Shown here: piece after piece, positions 17,073-25,351 of the stretch | Numbering within the stretch: position 1 is the first letter of the stretch | Layout of the letters: every line of letters begins with the position of its first letter | Assembly (NCBI GenBank): GCA_964576515.1 | Contig: CAZNUW010000009.1 | Span: 62,001 to 126,000 of the forward strand | Source of the DNA: SHVO01 sp964576515 | GTDB taxonomy: Bacteria > Pseudomonadota > Alphaproteobacteria > Rhodospirillales > Rhodospirillaceae | Direction of reading: 5' to 3' | Length of the DNA stretch: 64,000 bases | Notes under the pieces: model-generated | Databases searched by the model: none | Told to the model about the DNA's origin: nothing | The model's input: only the letters and a program-made list of their open reading frames with translations | Program-made: the position numbers and the translations under genes

Positions 17073-19493
17073 TTAATGCGTGGTCAGCGGCTCTTCTTCC
17101 ACTTCGGGCTTCGCGGCCGGGAGCGGTTTGTCTTTCTTTTCGTCTTCGTCGTCGTCGGCTTCCTTGAGGATCGGGACGAGCGGGTTGAGGAGCGCCTTTT
17201 CGAGGACTTCGTCGACGGTCGTGACCGGAATGATGTTCAGGTCGCGGGTGACGTTGTCGGGCAGTTCCTCCAGGTCCTTCTCGTTCTCCTTCGGGATGAG
17301 CACGGTCTTGAGACCGCCGCGCAACGCCGCGAGGAGCTTTTCCTTCAAGCCGCCGATGGGAAGCACGCGCCCACGGAGCGAGATTTCGCCGGTCATGGCG
17401 ACATCCTTGCGCACCGGATTGCCGGTGAGCGCGGAGACCATCGAGGTGATCATCGCGACACCCGCCGACGGACCATCCTTCGGCGTGGCGCCTTCCGGCA
17501 CGTGCAGGTGGATGTCCTTCTTCTCGAACACGCGGCGGCGGATGCCGAAGGCGGCGGCGCGGCTGCGGATGTACGAACGCGCGGCGGAGATGGACTCCTT
17601 CATCACGTCGCCGAGCTTGCCGGTGGTGGTGACGGCGCCCTTGCCGGGCATCACCACCGCTTCGATCGACAGGAGTTCGCCGCCGACTTCCGTCCACGCA
17701 AGGCCGGTGGTCACGCCGATCAGATCCTCGCGCTCGGCTTCGCCGAAGCGGTACTTCGGAATGCCTGCGAACTTCTTCAGGTTGCGGCGGGTGACCGCGA
17801 CCTTCTTCAGTTTGCGCAGGATGATTTCCTTCGTCGCCTTACGCGCGAGGTTGGCGATTTCGCGTTCGAGCGAACGCACGCCGGCTTCGCGGGTGTAATA
17901 GCGGCACAGATCACGTAGCGCGTCGTCGGACACGGACCACTCGGTCTTCTTCAGGCCGTGCGCCGGGAACTGCTTCGGGATCAGGTGGCGCTTGGCGATT
18001 GCGACCTTTTCGTCTTCCGTGTAGCCGGAAAGACGGATGATCTCCATGCGGTCCAAAAGAGGTTGGGGCATGCGCAGCGAGTTCGACGTCGTGATGAAGA
18101 GCACATCCGACAGGTCGTAATCCACCTCCAGGTAGTGATCCTGGAAGGTCGAGTTCTGTTCCGGGTCGAGCACTTCAAGCAGCGCCGAGGTCGGGTCGCC
18201 ACGCCAATCGGCGCCGAGCTTATCGATCTCGTCGAGCAGGAAGAGCGGGTTCGATGTCTTCGCTTTCTTCATGCCCTGGATGATCTTGCCGGGCATGGAA
18301 CCAATATACGTACGGCGGTGACCGCGGATCTCGGCTTCGTCGCGCACGCCGCCGAGCGACACGCGGATGAAGCTGCGGCCCGTCGAGGTCGCGATGGAGC
18401 GGCCCAGCGAGGTCTTGCCCACGCCCGGAGGACCGACGAGGCACAGGATCGGCCCGCGGATCTTCTTGGTGCGGCTCTGCACGGCCAAATACTCGATGAT
18501 GCGCTCCTTCACCTTCTCGAGGCCGTAGTGGTCCTTGTCGAGGGTGGCCTTGGCGGCGCGCAGGTCGATGGAAATCTTCGAGCGCTTCTTCCACGGGATA
18601 CCGGTCAGCCAGTCGAGGTAGTTGCGCACCACCGTCGCTTCGGCCGACATCGGGCTCATGGTCTTCAGCTTCTTGAGCTCGCCCAGCGCCTTCTCGCGCG
18701 CTTCCTTGCTCATACGAAGCTTCTTGATCTTCTCTTCGTACTCGGAGGCTTCGTCCTTGCCTTCCTCGTTCTCGCCCAGCTCGCGCTGGATCGCCTTCAT
18801 CTGTTCGTTCAGGTAGTACTCGCGCTGCGTCTTCTCCATCTGACGCTTCACACGGTTGCGAATGCGCTTTTCCACCTGGAGGACGCTGATCTCGGACTCC
18901 ATGAAGCCGTAAACGCGCTCCAGCCGTTCGGAGACGTTCTTCACCTCAAGCAGTTCCTGCTTCTCGGCGATCTTCAAGGTCAGATGCGAGGCTACGGTAT
19001 CGGCCAGCTTCGAGGGGTTCTCGATCTGGTTCACCGACACGAGCACTTCGGGCGGGATCTTCTTGTTGAGCTTGATGTACTGCTCGAACTGGGACACCAC
19101 CGAGCGCGCGAGCGCCTCGAGTTCCTTGTCCTCTTCCTTCGGCTCGTCGATGGCTTCGACGTAAGCCTCAAAGAAGGCGTCGTTTTCCTTGTAGCCGGCG
19201 ATGCGCGCGCGGCTGCCACCCTCGACCAGCACCTTCACGGTGCCGTCGGGCAGCTTCAAGAGCTGGAGCACGGTCGATACCGTGCCGACGTCATAAATGT
19301 CTTTGGTGGATGGGTCGTCCTGGGAAGCGTCTTTCTGGGCGACGAGCAGGATCTGCTTGTCGTCGGCCATCACGTCTTCAAGGGCGCGCACCGACTTCTC
19401 GCGTCCCACGAACAGGGGCACGATCATGTGAGGGAACACAACGATGTCCCTCAGAGGCAGGACCGGAAGCAATTGGCCTTTGGCAGTATCCAC
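17073..19493 (-). CDS. lon: ATP-dependent protease La (Lon)
   Basis: Cytoplasmic AAA+ serine protease that degrades misfolded and regulatory proteins; in alphaproteobacteria its substrates include cell-cycle regulators. It is 806 residues, with an N-terminal substrate domain, Walker A GPPGVGKTS, Walker B-type FLLDEIDK, and a C-terminal protease domain with catalytic serine in PKDGPSAGVAM and lysine in GGLKEKLLA. The start is GTG, with GAAGGG 7 nt upstream. The charged C-tail (DDDEDEKKDKPLP) extends past the catalytic core. A 156-nt leader separates it from a strong RpoH-type promoter (19650-19680), pointing to heat-shock control. It ends at a clear terminator. Confidence 0.98.
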   Translation of the reverse strand: MDTAKGQLLPVLPLRDIVVFPHMIVPLFVGREKSVRALEDVMADDKQILLVAQKDASQDDPSTKDIYDVGTVSTVLQLLKLPDGTVKVLVEGGSRARIAGYKENDAFFEAYVEAIDEPKEEDKELEALARSVVSQFEQYIKLNKKIPPEVLVSVNQIENPSKLADTVASHLTLKIAEKQELLEVKNVSERLERVYGFMESEISVLQVEKRIRNRVKRQMEKTQREYYLNEQMKAIQRELGENEEGKDEASEYEEKIKKLRMSKEAREKALGELKKLKTMSPMSAEATVVRNYLDWLTGIPWKKRSKISIDLRAAKATLDKDHYGLEKVKERIIEYLAVQSRTKKIRGPILCLVGPPGVGKTSLGRSIATSTGRSFIRVSLGGVRDEAEIRGHRRTYIGSMPGKIIQGMKKAKTSNPLFLLDEIDKLGADWRGDPTSALLEVLDPEQNSTFQDHYLEVDYDLSDVLFITTSNSLRMPQPLLDRMEIIRLSGYTEDEKVAIAKRHLIPKQFPAHGLKKTEWSVSDDALRDLCRYYTREAGVRSLEREIANLARKATKEIILRKLKKVAVTRRNLKKFAGIPKYRFGEAEREDLIGVTTGLAWTEVGGELLSIEAVVMPGKGAVTTTGKLGDVMKESISAARSYIRSRAAAFGIRRRVFEKKDIHLHVPEGATPKDGPSAGVAMITSMVSALTGNPVRKDVAMTGEISLRGRVLPIGGLKEKLLAALRGGLKTVLIPKENEKDLEELPDNVTRDLNIIPVTTVDEVLEKALLNPLVPILKEADDDEDEKKDKPLPAAKPEVEEEPLTTH

Positions 19494-19649
19494 TACAACA
19501 CCCTTCTTTCAGTCGTCCGCTCTGGGTGACGGTTTCCGTCTTGCAACGGCGCACCGGCGTTCCAGGTTGCCGCCCGCTTCAACAATAAGCCACCGTACGG
19601 GCACACACATCGCGACGCAAATGACCCAGATCGACCCAGCCGGACACCT

Positions 19650-19680
19650 CTAACATAGGTTGGTCCGGCGCAGGATCAAG
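19650..19680 (-). promoter_or_regulatory. RpoH (sigma-32) heat-shock promoter of lon
   Basis: The minus strand reads CTTG (19680-19677), 17 nt, then CCTATGTTAG (19659-19650). This matches the alphaproteobacterial RpoH consensus CTTG-N17/18-CYTATnTnnG at every defined position. It lies 11 nt after the clpX stop and about 156 nt before the lon GTG, and lon is a known heat-shock gene. Confidence 0.75.
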
Positions 19681-19691
19681 TCATTGAAAGA

Positions 19692-20957
19692 TCAGGCGGA
19701 CGTCCCGACGTCGCCACGCCGGTCCGCATAGATGAACAACGGTTTGGCGCGGCCTTCCGCGACCTCGCCGTTCACAACAATCTCTTCCACGCCTTCGAGT
19801 CCCGGAAGGTCGAACATGGTGTCGAGCAGGATGCCTTCCATGATCGAACGCAGGCCGCGCGCGCCGGTCTTTCGCGTAATGGCTTTCTTTGCCACAGAAC
19901 GCAGCGCGTCCTCCGTGAAGGTGAGGTGAACGTTTTCCATGTCGAAGAGGCGCTGGTACTGCTTGGCGAGCGCGTTCTTCGGGCGCGTCAGGATGTCGAT
20001 GAGCGCGCCTTCGTCCAGATCCTCAAGTGTGGCGAGGATCGGCAAGCGGCCGACGAATTCCGGGATCAGGCCGTACTTCAACAGGTCTTCCGGCTCGACC
20101 TCGCGCAGGATCGCGCCCGTGGAGCGTTCGTCCTGGGACTTCACGTCGGCGCCAAAGCCGATGGAGGTGCCCTTGCCGCGCTGGGAGATGATCTTTTCCA
20201 GGCCGGCAAATGCGCCGCCGCAGATGAACAGGATGTTGGTCGTATCCACCTGCAGGAACTCCTGCTGCGGATGCTTGCGTCCGCCCTGCGGCGGCACCGA
20301 GGCGACGGTGCCTTCCATGATCTTCAACAGGGCCTGCTGCACGCCCTCGCCCGACACGTCGCGGGTGATGGACGGATTGTCCGACTTGCGGCTGATCTTG
20401 TCGATTTCATCGATATAGACGATGCCGCGTTGGGCGCGCTCGACATTGTAGTCGGCGGCCTGGAGGAGTTTCAGGATGATGTTCTCGACGTCCTCGCCGA
20501 CGTAACCCGCTTCGGTGAGGGTCGTCGCGTCGGCCATGGTGAACGGCACATCGAGGATGCGCGCGAGCGTCTGGGCCAACAAGGTCTTGCCGCAGCCGGT
20601 CGGGCCGATGAGCAGGATGTTGGACTTCGAGATCTCGACTTCCGCGTTCTTGGTGGAGGCGGACAGGCGCTTGTAGTGGTTATGGACCGCGACCGACAGC
20701 ACGCGCTTGGCGTGGTCCTGGCCGATCACATAGTCGTCGAGCACCTTCAGAATGTCGCGCGGCGTGGGCACGCCCTCGCGCGACTTCACGAGGTTGGTCT
20801 TGTTCTCTTCGCGGATGATGTCCATGCACAGCTCGACGCATTCATCGCAGATGAACACGGTCGGACCCGCAATGAGCTTACGGACCTCGTGCTGGCTCTT
20901 TCCGCAGAAAGAGCAGTACAGGGTGTTCTTGGAATCGCCGCCGGAAGCCTTCGTCAT
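19692..20957 (-). CDS. clpX: ClpX ATPase subunit of the ClpXP protease
   Basis: AAA+ unfoldase that feeds substrates to ClpP; in alphaproteobacteria it is central to cell-cycle proteolysis. I choose the ATG at 20957 (MTKASGGDSKN), giving 421 residues, with GGAG 6 nt upstream; in-frame GTG/ATG codons up to 20969 would place the start on the ribosome-binding site. The N-terminal zinc domain has C-x2-C and C-x2-C pairs (YCSFCGKSQ and CDECVELC), Walker A is GPTGCGKTLLAQ, and IDEIDKISRK is the Walker B region. It follows clpP after 333 nt. A TATAGT -10-like hexamer lies about 60 nt upstream, without a clear -35. Confidence 0.97.
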   Translation of the reverse strand: MTKASGGDSKNTLYCSFCGKSQHEVRKLIAGPTVFICDECVELCMDIIREENKTNLVKSREGVPTPRDILKVLDDYVIGQDHAKRVLSVAVHNHYKRLSASTKNAEVEISKSNILLIGPTGCGKTLLAQTLARILDVPFTMADATTLTEAGYVGEDVENIILKLLQAADYNVERAQRGIVYIDEIDKISRKSDNPSITRDVSGEGVQQALLKIMEGTVASVPPQGGRKHPQQEFLQVDTTNILFICGGAFAGLEKIISQRGKGTSIGFGADVKSQDERSTGAILREVEPEDLLKYGLIPEFVGRLPILATLEDLDEGALIDILTRPKNALAKQYQRLFDMENVHLTFTEDALRSVAKKAITRKTGARGLRSIMEGILLDTMFDLPGLEGVEEIVVNGEVAEGRAKPLFIYADRRGDVGTSA

Positions 20958-21290
20958 CACCATCTCCACCGATGGAGGCCGCCCGGAGATGGGGCCGCCA
21001 CGGTCATCAATACTATATTTCGTATGTTAACCGAGGCTTTCCGCCTCGCACAACCTAGAACCATCCCAAGTTTTCACGCGGTTTACGCGTGCGTATCCAC
21101 ACTGTAACGCGGGTCGGCGCAGCCGCTATCCCGTTAATATTCAATAACGTCGGACCTCCAACGCATATGGGATTAATGCCCCGCGAGCGCCAGAGTTGCA
21201 TGGCCGTCCCGCGCAAAGCGCAGGCGCGCGCGCGAATGTGAAGCCCGGAAGTTGGCCGGTAAACGCCGGATCGGTCCCGTTTCAGCGGGT
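20958..21290. other. clpP-clpX intergenic region (333 bp)
   Basis: No gene found. The region holds a TATAGT hexamer (minus strand, near 21010-21020), short inverted repeats CACGCG-GTTTA-CGCGTG (about 21075-21091) and CGTTA-N8-TAACG (about 21132-21149), and a GC-rich stretch next to the clpP stop. The size suggests a separate clpX promoter, but no RpoH consensus was found here, unlike clpP and lon. No known ncRNA was recognised. Confidence 0.6.
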
Positions 21291-21947
21291 TTAAGCCGAC
21301 TTCAGCGGCGTGACACCGTCCTTCTCGAGCGGCCGCGGACGCTCCTTGATCACCGTGTCGATGAGGCCGAAGGTCTTCGCGTCTTCGGCGGTCATGTAGT
21401 TGTCGCGGTCCATGGCCTTCTCGACGGCCTTCAAGGTCTGGCCGGTGTGTTCGACATAGATCTGGTTCAAGCGCTCGCGCAGCGAGAGGATTTCGCGGGC
21501 CTGGATCTCGATGTCCGCCGCCTGACCTTGGAAACCGCCCGACGGCTGGTGGATCATGATGCGCGAGTTCGGCAGCGAGTAGCGCTTGCCCTTGGTGCCG
21601 CCGGCGAGCAGGAGCGAGCCCATGGAGGCCGCCTGACCGATGCAGAGCGTGGAGACGTCGCAGCGGATGTATTTCATCGTGTCGTAGATCGCGAGCCCCG
21701 AGGTCACCACGCCGCCCGGCGAGTTGATGTAGAACGAGATGTCCTTGTTCGGATTGTCCGATTCCAGGAACAGGAGCTGGGCGCAGATGAGCGAGGAGAT
21801 CTGATCGTTGACGCCGCCCGTCAGGAAGATGACGCGCTGCTTCAGGAGCAGCGAATAGATGTCGTACGCGCGTTCGCCCCTGTTGGTCTGCTCGACCACC
21901 ATCGGGACGAGGTTGTCTAAGACTTCAATGGGGCTGCGGTCTTTCAT
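21291..21947 (-). CDS. clpP: ClpP protease proteolytic subunit
   Basis: Serine peptidase that forms the 14-mer chamber of ClpXP/ClpAP. It is 218 residues. The catalytic triad is S108 (GQAASMG), H133 (IMIHQPSGG) and D182 (AMDRDNYM), each offset by 11 from the E. coli numbering because of a longer N-terminus. The hydrophobic docking residues and the handle helix appear normal. It lies between tig and clpX in the conserved order tig-clpP-clpX-lon. Its RpoH-type promoter (22008-22038) overlaps the tig terminator, so clpP can be transcribed independently of tig under heat stress (inference). Confidence 0.98.
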   Translation of the reverse strand: MKDRSPIEVLDNLVPMVVEQTNRGERAYDIYSLLLKQRVIFLTGGVNDQISSLICAQLLFLESDNPNKDISFYINSPGGVVTSGLAIYDTMKYIRCDVSTLCIGQAASMGSLLLAGGTKGKRYSLPNSRIMIHQPSGGFQGQAADIEIQAREILSLRERLNQIYVEHTGQTLKAVEKAMDRDNYMTAEDAKTFGLIDTVIKERPRPLEKDGVTPLKSA

Positions 21948-22007
21948 GGATCACCAGGAGATTGGGCGTTCAAAAGCGGACCGGCGCGAGACCGGACCAT
22001 CGTTCGC

Positions 22008-22038
22008 CTAAGATAAGCGAAAAGGCCCGCATCGCAAG
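22008..22038 (-). promoter_or_regulatory. RpoH (sigma-32) heat-shock promoter of clpP
   Basis: The minus strand reads CTTG (22038-22035), 17 nt, then CTTATCTTAG (22017-22008): a full match to the alphaproteobacterial RpoH consensus. It lies 60 nt upstream of the clpP ATG. The CTTG falls in the loop region of the tig terminator hairpin. Confidence 0.75.
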
Positions 22039-22057
22039 GCTGCGGTGCGGGCCCTTT
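22021..22057 (-). terminator. Rho-independent terminator of tig
   Basis: Long hairpin 15 nt after the tig stop: AAAGGGCCCGCACCGCA pairs with TGCGATGCGGGCCTTT with small bulges, followed on the minus strand by TTTTCGC. It overlaps the -35 and spacer of the clpP heat-shock promoter. Confidence 0.85.
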
Positions 22058-22072
22058 GGGAAAGGTTAACGG

Positions 22073-23407
22073 CTACTTCGCCGCTTCGGCGTCGTCTTCG
22101 TCGTCGCGCAGCAGTTCTTCGACGCTGACGGGACGATCGGTGACGGTGGCCTGGGCGATGAGATGGTCGACGACCTTCTCTTCAAACAGCGGCGCGCGGA
22201 AGTTCTCCAACGCCTGCGGGTTGCGTTGATAGAATTCGACAACCGCGGCTTCCTGGCCCGGATAGCGCATGGCTTCCTGCATGACCGCCGACTTGATGTC
22301 GTCCGGCGACACGACGACGCCGGCGCGCTGGCCGATGTCGGACAGGAGCAGGCCCAAGCGCACGCGGCGCTCCGCGATGCCGCGGTACTCGGACTTCAGT
22401 TCGTCTTCCGACTTGCCCACGTCTTCCGGATCGATCTGACCGCCGCGGGTCACTTGTTCCATCTGGCGCCAGATGGATTCGAACTCGATGTCGACCAGGC
22501 CTTGCGGCACGGCGAAGGTGTGCGCTTCGGCGAGCTTGTCGAGCAACTGACGCTTCACCTTCTGGCGCGAGGCGGCATCGTGGTTCTGCTGGAGATAGGC
22601 GCGCAGGCGCGTCTTCAGGGATTCGAGATCGCTGTCGCCGATGCCCTTGGCGAACTCGTCGTTCAGCTCGGGCAGCGCGACGGCGCGGACTTCCTTGACG
22701 TCCACTTCAAACTCGGCCGCCTTGTTGGCGAGGTTCGGCGAGTTCGGGTATTCGGCCGGGAACGTCACCTTCACGGTGCGCTTGTCGCCGGCGGACGCGC
22801 CGACGAGTTGCTCTTCAAAGCCCGGGATATAGGTGTTGGAGCCGATCTCGATGGTGGCGCCCTGGACGGAACCGCCCTGGAAGGCTTCACCGTCGATACG
22901 GCCGACGAAATCCGCGAGAACGGCGTCGCCGGACTGCGCGGCGCGGTCGACCTTCTCGGTCGTCGCGCGGCTGCGCTGCACGCCTTCGAGCGCCTTGGTC
23001 ATCTCGTCGTCGCCGACGGTCGCGGTCGGACGGCTGAGATCGAGCTTGCCGACTTCGGCGGTGATTTCCGGGAGAACTTCGACCTGCACCGAGAATTCGA
23101 GATCCTGGCCTTCCTCGAACTTCACGATCTCGACCTTCGGCTGCACGGCCGGCTTCAAAGCTTTTTCGCTGAGCGCAGCCTGGGTCGATTCATCGACGGT
23201 CTTTTCGAGGATCTCGCCGCGCACGGCTTCGCCGAAACGCTTCTTGAGCAGAGTCATCGGCACCTTGCCCGGGCGGAAGCCCGGCAGACGAACCTGCTGG
23301 CCGACCTCGGTCAGGCGGGTGGAGATCTTTTCCTCAATGGCGGCCGTGGGAACCACGACGTTGAAGGCGCGCTTGAGGCCGTCGGCCGGCTTTTCAATGA
23401 CTTGCAT
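22073..23407 (-). CDS. tig: Trigger factor
   Basis: Ribosome-associated chaperone and peptidyl-prolyl isomerase. I choose the ATG at 23407 (MQVIEKPADGLKRAF), the normal family start, giving 444 residues; a TTG 12 nt upstream is possible but less likely. The ribosome-binding signature GFRPGKVP lies near residue 49. An FKBP-type domain occupies about 155-245 (AVLADFVGRIDGEAFQGG, FPAEYPNSPNLANK), followed by the long helical C-terminal arm domain. The acidic tail RDDEDDAEAAK is typical. Only a weak ribosome-binding site is seen. tRNA-Leu and four tandem hairpins lie upstream. Confidence 0.97.
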   Translation of the reverse strand: MQVIEKPADGLKRAFNVVVPTAAIEEKISTRLTEVGQQVRLPGFRPGKVPMTLLKKRFGEAVRGEILEKTVDESTQAALSEKALKPAVQPKVEIVKFEEGQDLEFSVQVEVLPEITAEVGKLDLSRPTATVGDDEMTKALEGVQRSRATTEKVDRAAQSGDAVLADFVGRIDGEAFQGGSVQGATIEIGSNTYIPGFEEQLVGASAGDKRTVKVTFPAEYPNSPNLANKAAEFEVDVKEVRAVALPELNDEFAKGIGDSDLESLKTRLRAYLQQNHDAASRQKVKRQLLDKLAEAHTFAVPQGLVDIEFESIWRQMEQVTRGGQIDPEDVGKSEDELKSEYRGIAERRVRLGLLLSDIGQRAGVVVSPDDIKSAVMQEAMRYPGQEAAVVEFYQRNPQALENFRAPLFEEKVVDHLIAQATVTDRPVSVEELLRDDEDDAEAAK

Positions 23408-23442
23408 GGAAATCTGCAATCCCGTTCGTTCGTTTCGTCTGC

Positions 23443-23544
23443 GGCGCGGTCGTCGCGCCCCGTTTTCGTCTTGGCGCGTCGCCGCGCCGGTTGTCGTTTT
23501 GGCGCGCTTCCGCGCCGTTTATCATTTTGGCGCGCTTCCGCGCC
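23443..23544. repeat. Four tandem GC-hairpin repeats between tRNA-Leu and tig
   Basis: Four copies of GGCGCG-N4/5-CGCGCC lie at 23443-23459, 23473-23488, 23501-23516 and 23529-23544, spaced 28-30 bp apart. The last two units are nearly identical over about 27 bp, including a preceding TTxTCxTTTT. The first two are more diverged. Each can form a 6-bp GC stem on either strand. Confidence 0.85.
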
Positions 23545-23583
23545 GGTCTCCCTTCGAGCGTCCCCGCGGTGGCCGTCGGCATT

Positions 23584-23672
23584 TGGTGCGGGTGAAGGGA
23601 TTTGAACCCCTACGTCCTGTTACGGACACCAGGACCTAAACCTGGCGTGTCTACCAGTTTCACCACACCCGC
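23584..23672 (-). tRNA. tRNA-Leu (anticodon TAG)
   Basis: 89-nt type II tRNA with CCA encoded. The acceptor stem is GCGGGTG/CACCCGC. The anticodon stem CCAGG/CCTGG encloses TTTAGGT, giving anticodon TAG, which reads CTA/CTN leucine codons. A long variable arm follows (TGTCCGTAACAGGACG), then the T-loop GGTTCAAATCC. It lies upstream of tig on the same strand. Confidence 0.97.
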
Positions 23673-23760
23673 CGGAGGCCGAAGGCCAGGACGCGCGATA
23701 TACCCAAAAAAAGGATGCGGTAGATAGCCAAGAACACCCCGCAGGATCAAGCCCTACGGC

Positions 23761-25296
23761 TCACCTTTGCGGCTCTGTAACGCCTAAAGCCGCCAGGACC
23801 GGCGGCAGGGCCTCCGGCAAGTCCTCGGCGATCAGGCCCCGGCCCAGGGTCCGGCCGGCCTCGCCATGGAGCCAAACCGCCGCGCAAGCGGCCTCCCAGG
23901 CTGGCATTTTCTGGACAAGAAGGCCCAAAACAAGGCCCGCCAGCACGTCGCCCGTCCCACCGGTGGCCAGCCACGGCGGGGCGTTCGCGGTGATGGCGGC
24001 CCGGCCGTCCGGGGCGGCCACGACCGTATCGGCCCCTTTTAGGACCACGATCGCCCCGCTTTCGGCCGCCGCGGCCCGCGCCCGGGCGAGGCGCGACCCG
24101 GCCGCCGCCTTGAAAATCCGCCCAAATTCGCCGTCGTGGGGCGTCAGGACCACCGGCGCCCGCGCGGCGCGGATGGCGGCCAGGAGCGGCCCGGGGGCGT
24201 CCGCGAAACTGGTCAGCGCGTCGGCGTCCAGGACGGCCGCCTTCCCGGAGGCCAGGATCGCCAGAACCCGCGCCCGGGTCTCCCCGCCGACGCCCGCGCC
24301 CGGGCCGATGAGGACGCCGTTGCGCCGTGGGTCGGACAGGAGTTCGGCGAGATCGCCTTCGGTGTCGAGCGCCTGCACGAATGCGCCCGGCATGTCCGCG
24401 GCATAGAGCGGCCCGGCGCGCGCGGGTGCGGCAAGGCGCAGGAGCCCTGCCCCGGCCCGCCGCGCCGCGCGCGCGGCGAGACGCGCCGCGCCCGTCATGA
24501 CACCGCCGCCGATGACCACCGCGTAGCCCCGGTCGTATTTGTGATCGCTCCACCGATAGGCGGGAAGTGTCCACAGCGCAGGCGTGTTGTGCGCGACGGT
24601 GGGCGCGATCTCCGTCAAGACGGACTCCGGAATGCCGATGTCCGCGACCGTGAGATCGCCGCAGAGGTCGCGCGCCGGGTACAAGAGATGCGCGGGCTTC
24701 GGGCGGAAGAAGGTCACCGTGGCGGCGCAGCGCGGCGCAACGCCCGCGCCCTCTCCGAGAATGCCGCCGCTGTCGCCGTCGACGCCGCTCGGCATATCGA
24801 CCGCGACACACGGCGCGCCGCGCAGATTGATCGCCGTGACAACATCGCGCGCCGCGCCGTCGAGCGCGCGTTTCAGCCCGGCGCCGAACAGAGCGTCGAC
24901 GACCACCGATGCGCCGTCGAGAATATCCGCCGCCAAAGGCTGAACCGTTCCGCGCCAGCGGCCCGCATTCACCGCCGCGTCGCCCTTCAACGCATCGGCG
25001 GACCCGAATAACGCCACCCGCACGGGCCAGCCCTTCTCCGCCAACAGACGCGCGATCACGAATCCGTCGCCGCCGTTATTGCCGGGCCCGCACAGCACGG
25101 CGACGGGTCCGCGCGGCCAGCGGGCTTCGATCACGCGGGCGACCGCGGCGCCCGCGGCCTCCATCAACATCAAACCGTTAACACCCGCCGCGATGGCGGC
25201 TTTATCGGCCGCGTACATTTGCGCAATGTCGAGCACTGCGCATGCGGCAGGGATGCGATGCGTCGAGAGGGCTGGTAGATTTCCGGAAGGCGTCAT
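23761..25296 (-). CDS. nnrD: Bifunctional NAD(P)H-hydrate epimerase / ADP-dependent dehydratase
   Basis: Metabolite-repair enzyme that restores damaged NADHX and NADPHX. It is 511 residues with two fused domains. The N-terminal YjeF_N epimerase (about 1-215) has CGPGNNGGDGF at 69-79. The C-terminal ribokinase-like, ADP-dependent dehydratase (about 225-511) has VVIGGGVMTGAARLAA, the motif LTPHDGEFGRIF and the phosphate loop ATGGTGDVLAGL. It is divergently transcribed from dadA with a 55-bp gap. The first ATG is kept; the true start could be a few codons downstream (before PAACAVLDIAQM). The fusion is common in proteobacteria. Confidence 0.93.
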   Translation of the reverse strand: MTPSGNLPALSTHRIPAACAVLDIAQMYAADKAAIAAGVNGLMLMEAAGAAVARVIEARWPRGPVAVLCGPGNNGGDGFVIARLLAEKGWPVRVALFGSADALKGDAAVNAGRWRGTVQPLAADILDGASVVVDALFGAGLKRALDGAARDVVTAINLRGAPCVAVDMPSGVDGDSGGILGEGAGVAPRCAATVTFFRPKPAHLLYPARDLCGDLTVADIGIPESVLTEIAPTVAHNTPALWTLPAYRWSDHKYDRGYAVVIGGGVMTGAARLAARAARRAGAGLLRLAAPARAGPLYAADMPGAFVQALDTEGDLAELLSDPRRNGVLIGPGAGVGGETRARVLAILASGKAAVLDADALTSFADAPGPLLAAIRAARAPVVLTPHDGEFGRIFKAAAGSRLARARAAAAESGAIVVLKGADTVVAAPDGRAAITANAPPWLATGGTGDVLAGLVLGLLVQKMPAWEAACAAVWLHGEAGRTLGRGLIAEDLPEALPPVLAALGVTEPQR

Positions 25297-25351
25297 AAAT
25301 CTATTGTGTCGCTATGATGCGGCCGGTCACAAGGTGAATGAGTATCCCACC

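Noticed and set aside
23443..23544. CRISPR-like array
   Set aside because: Four short hairpin units with 12-bp spacers are not a CRISPR array: the repeats are too short, the spacers too small, and no cas genes are present. No CRISPR was seen elsewhere.
16831..23672. Integrated element at tRNA-Val or tRNA-Leu
   Set aside because: No integrase, no duplicated tRNA 3' end and no compositional change next to either tRNA.
23747..24811. 354-codon minus-strand frame overlapping nnrE/nnrD in another frame
   Set aside because: Arginine-rich shadow of the NnrD coding sequence; NnrE/D motifs are intact in the accepted frame.
25079..25351. Long N-terminal extension of dadA
   Set aside because: It overlaps nnrE on the other strand, and the FAD Rossmann motif begins directly at the ATG at 25352.
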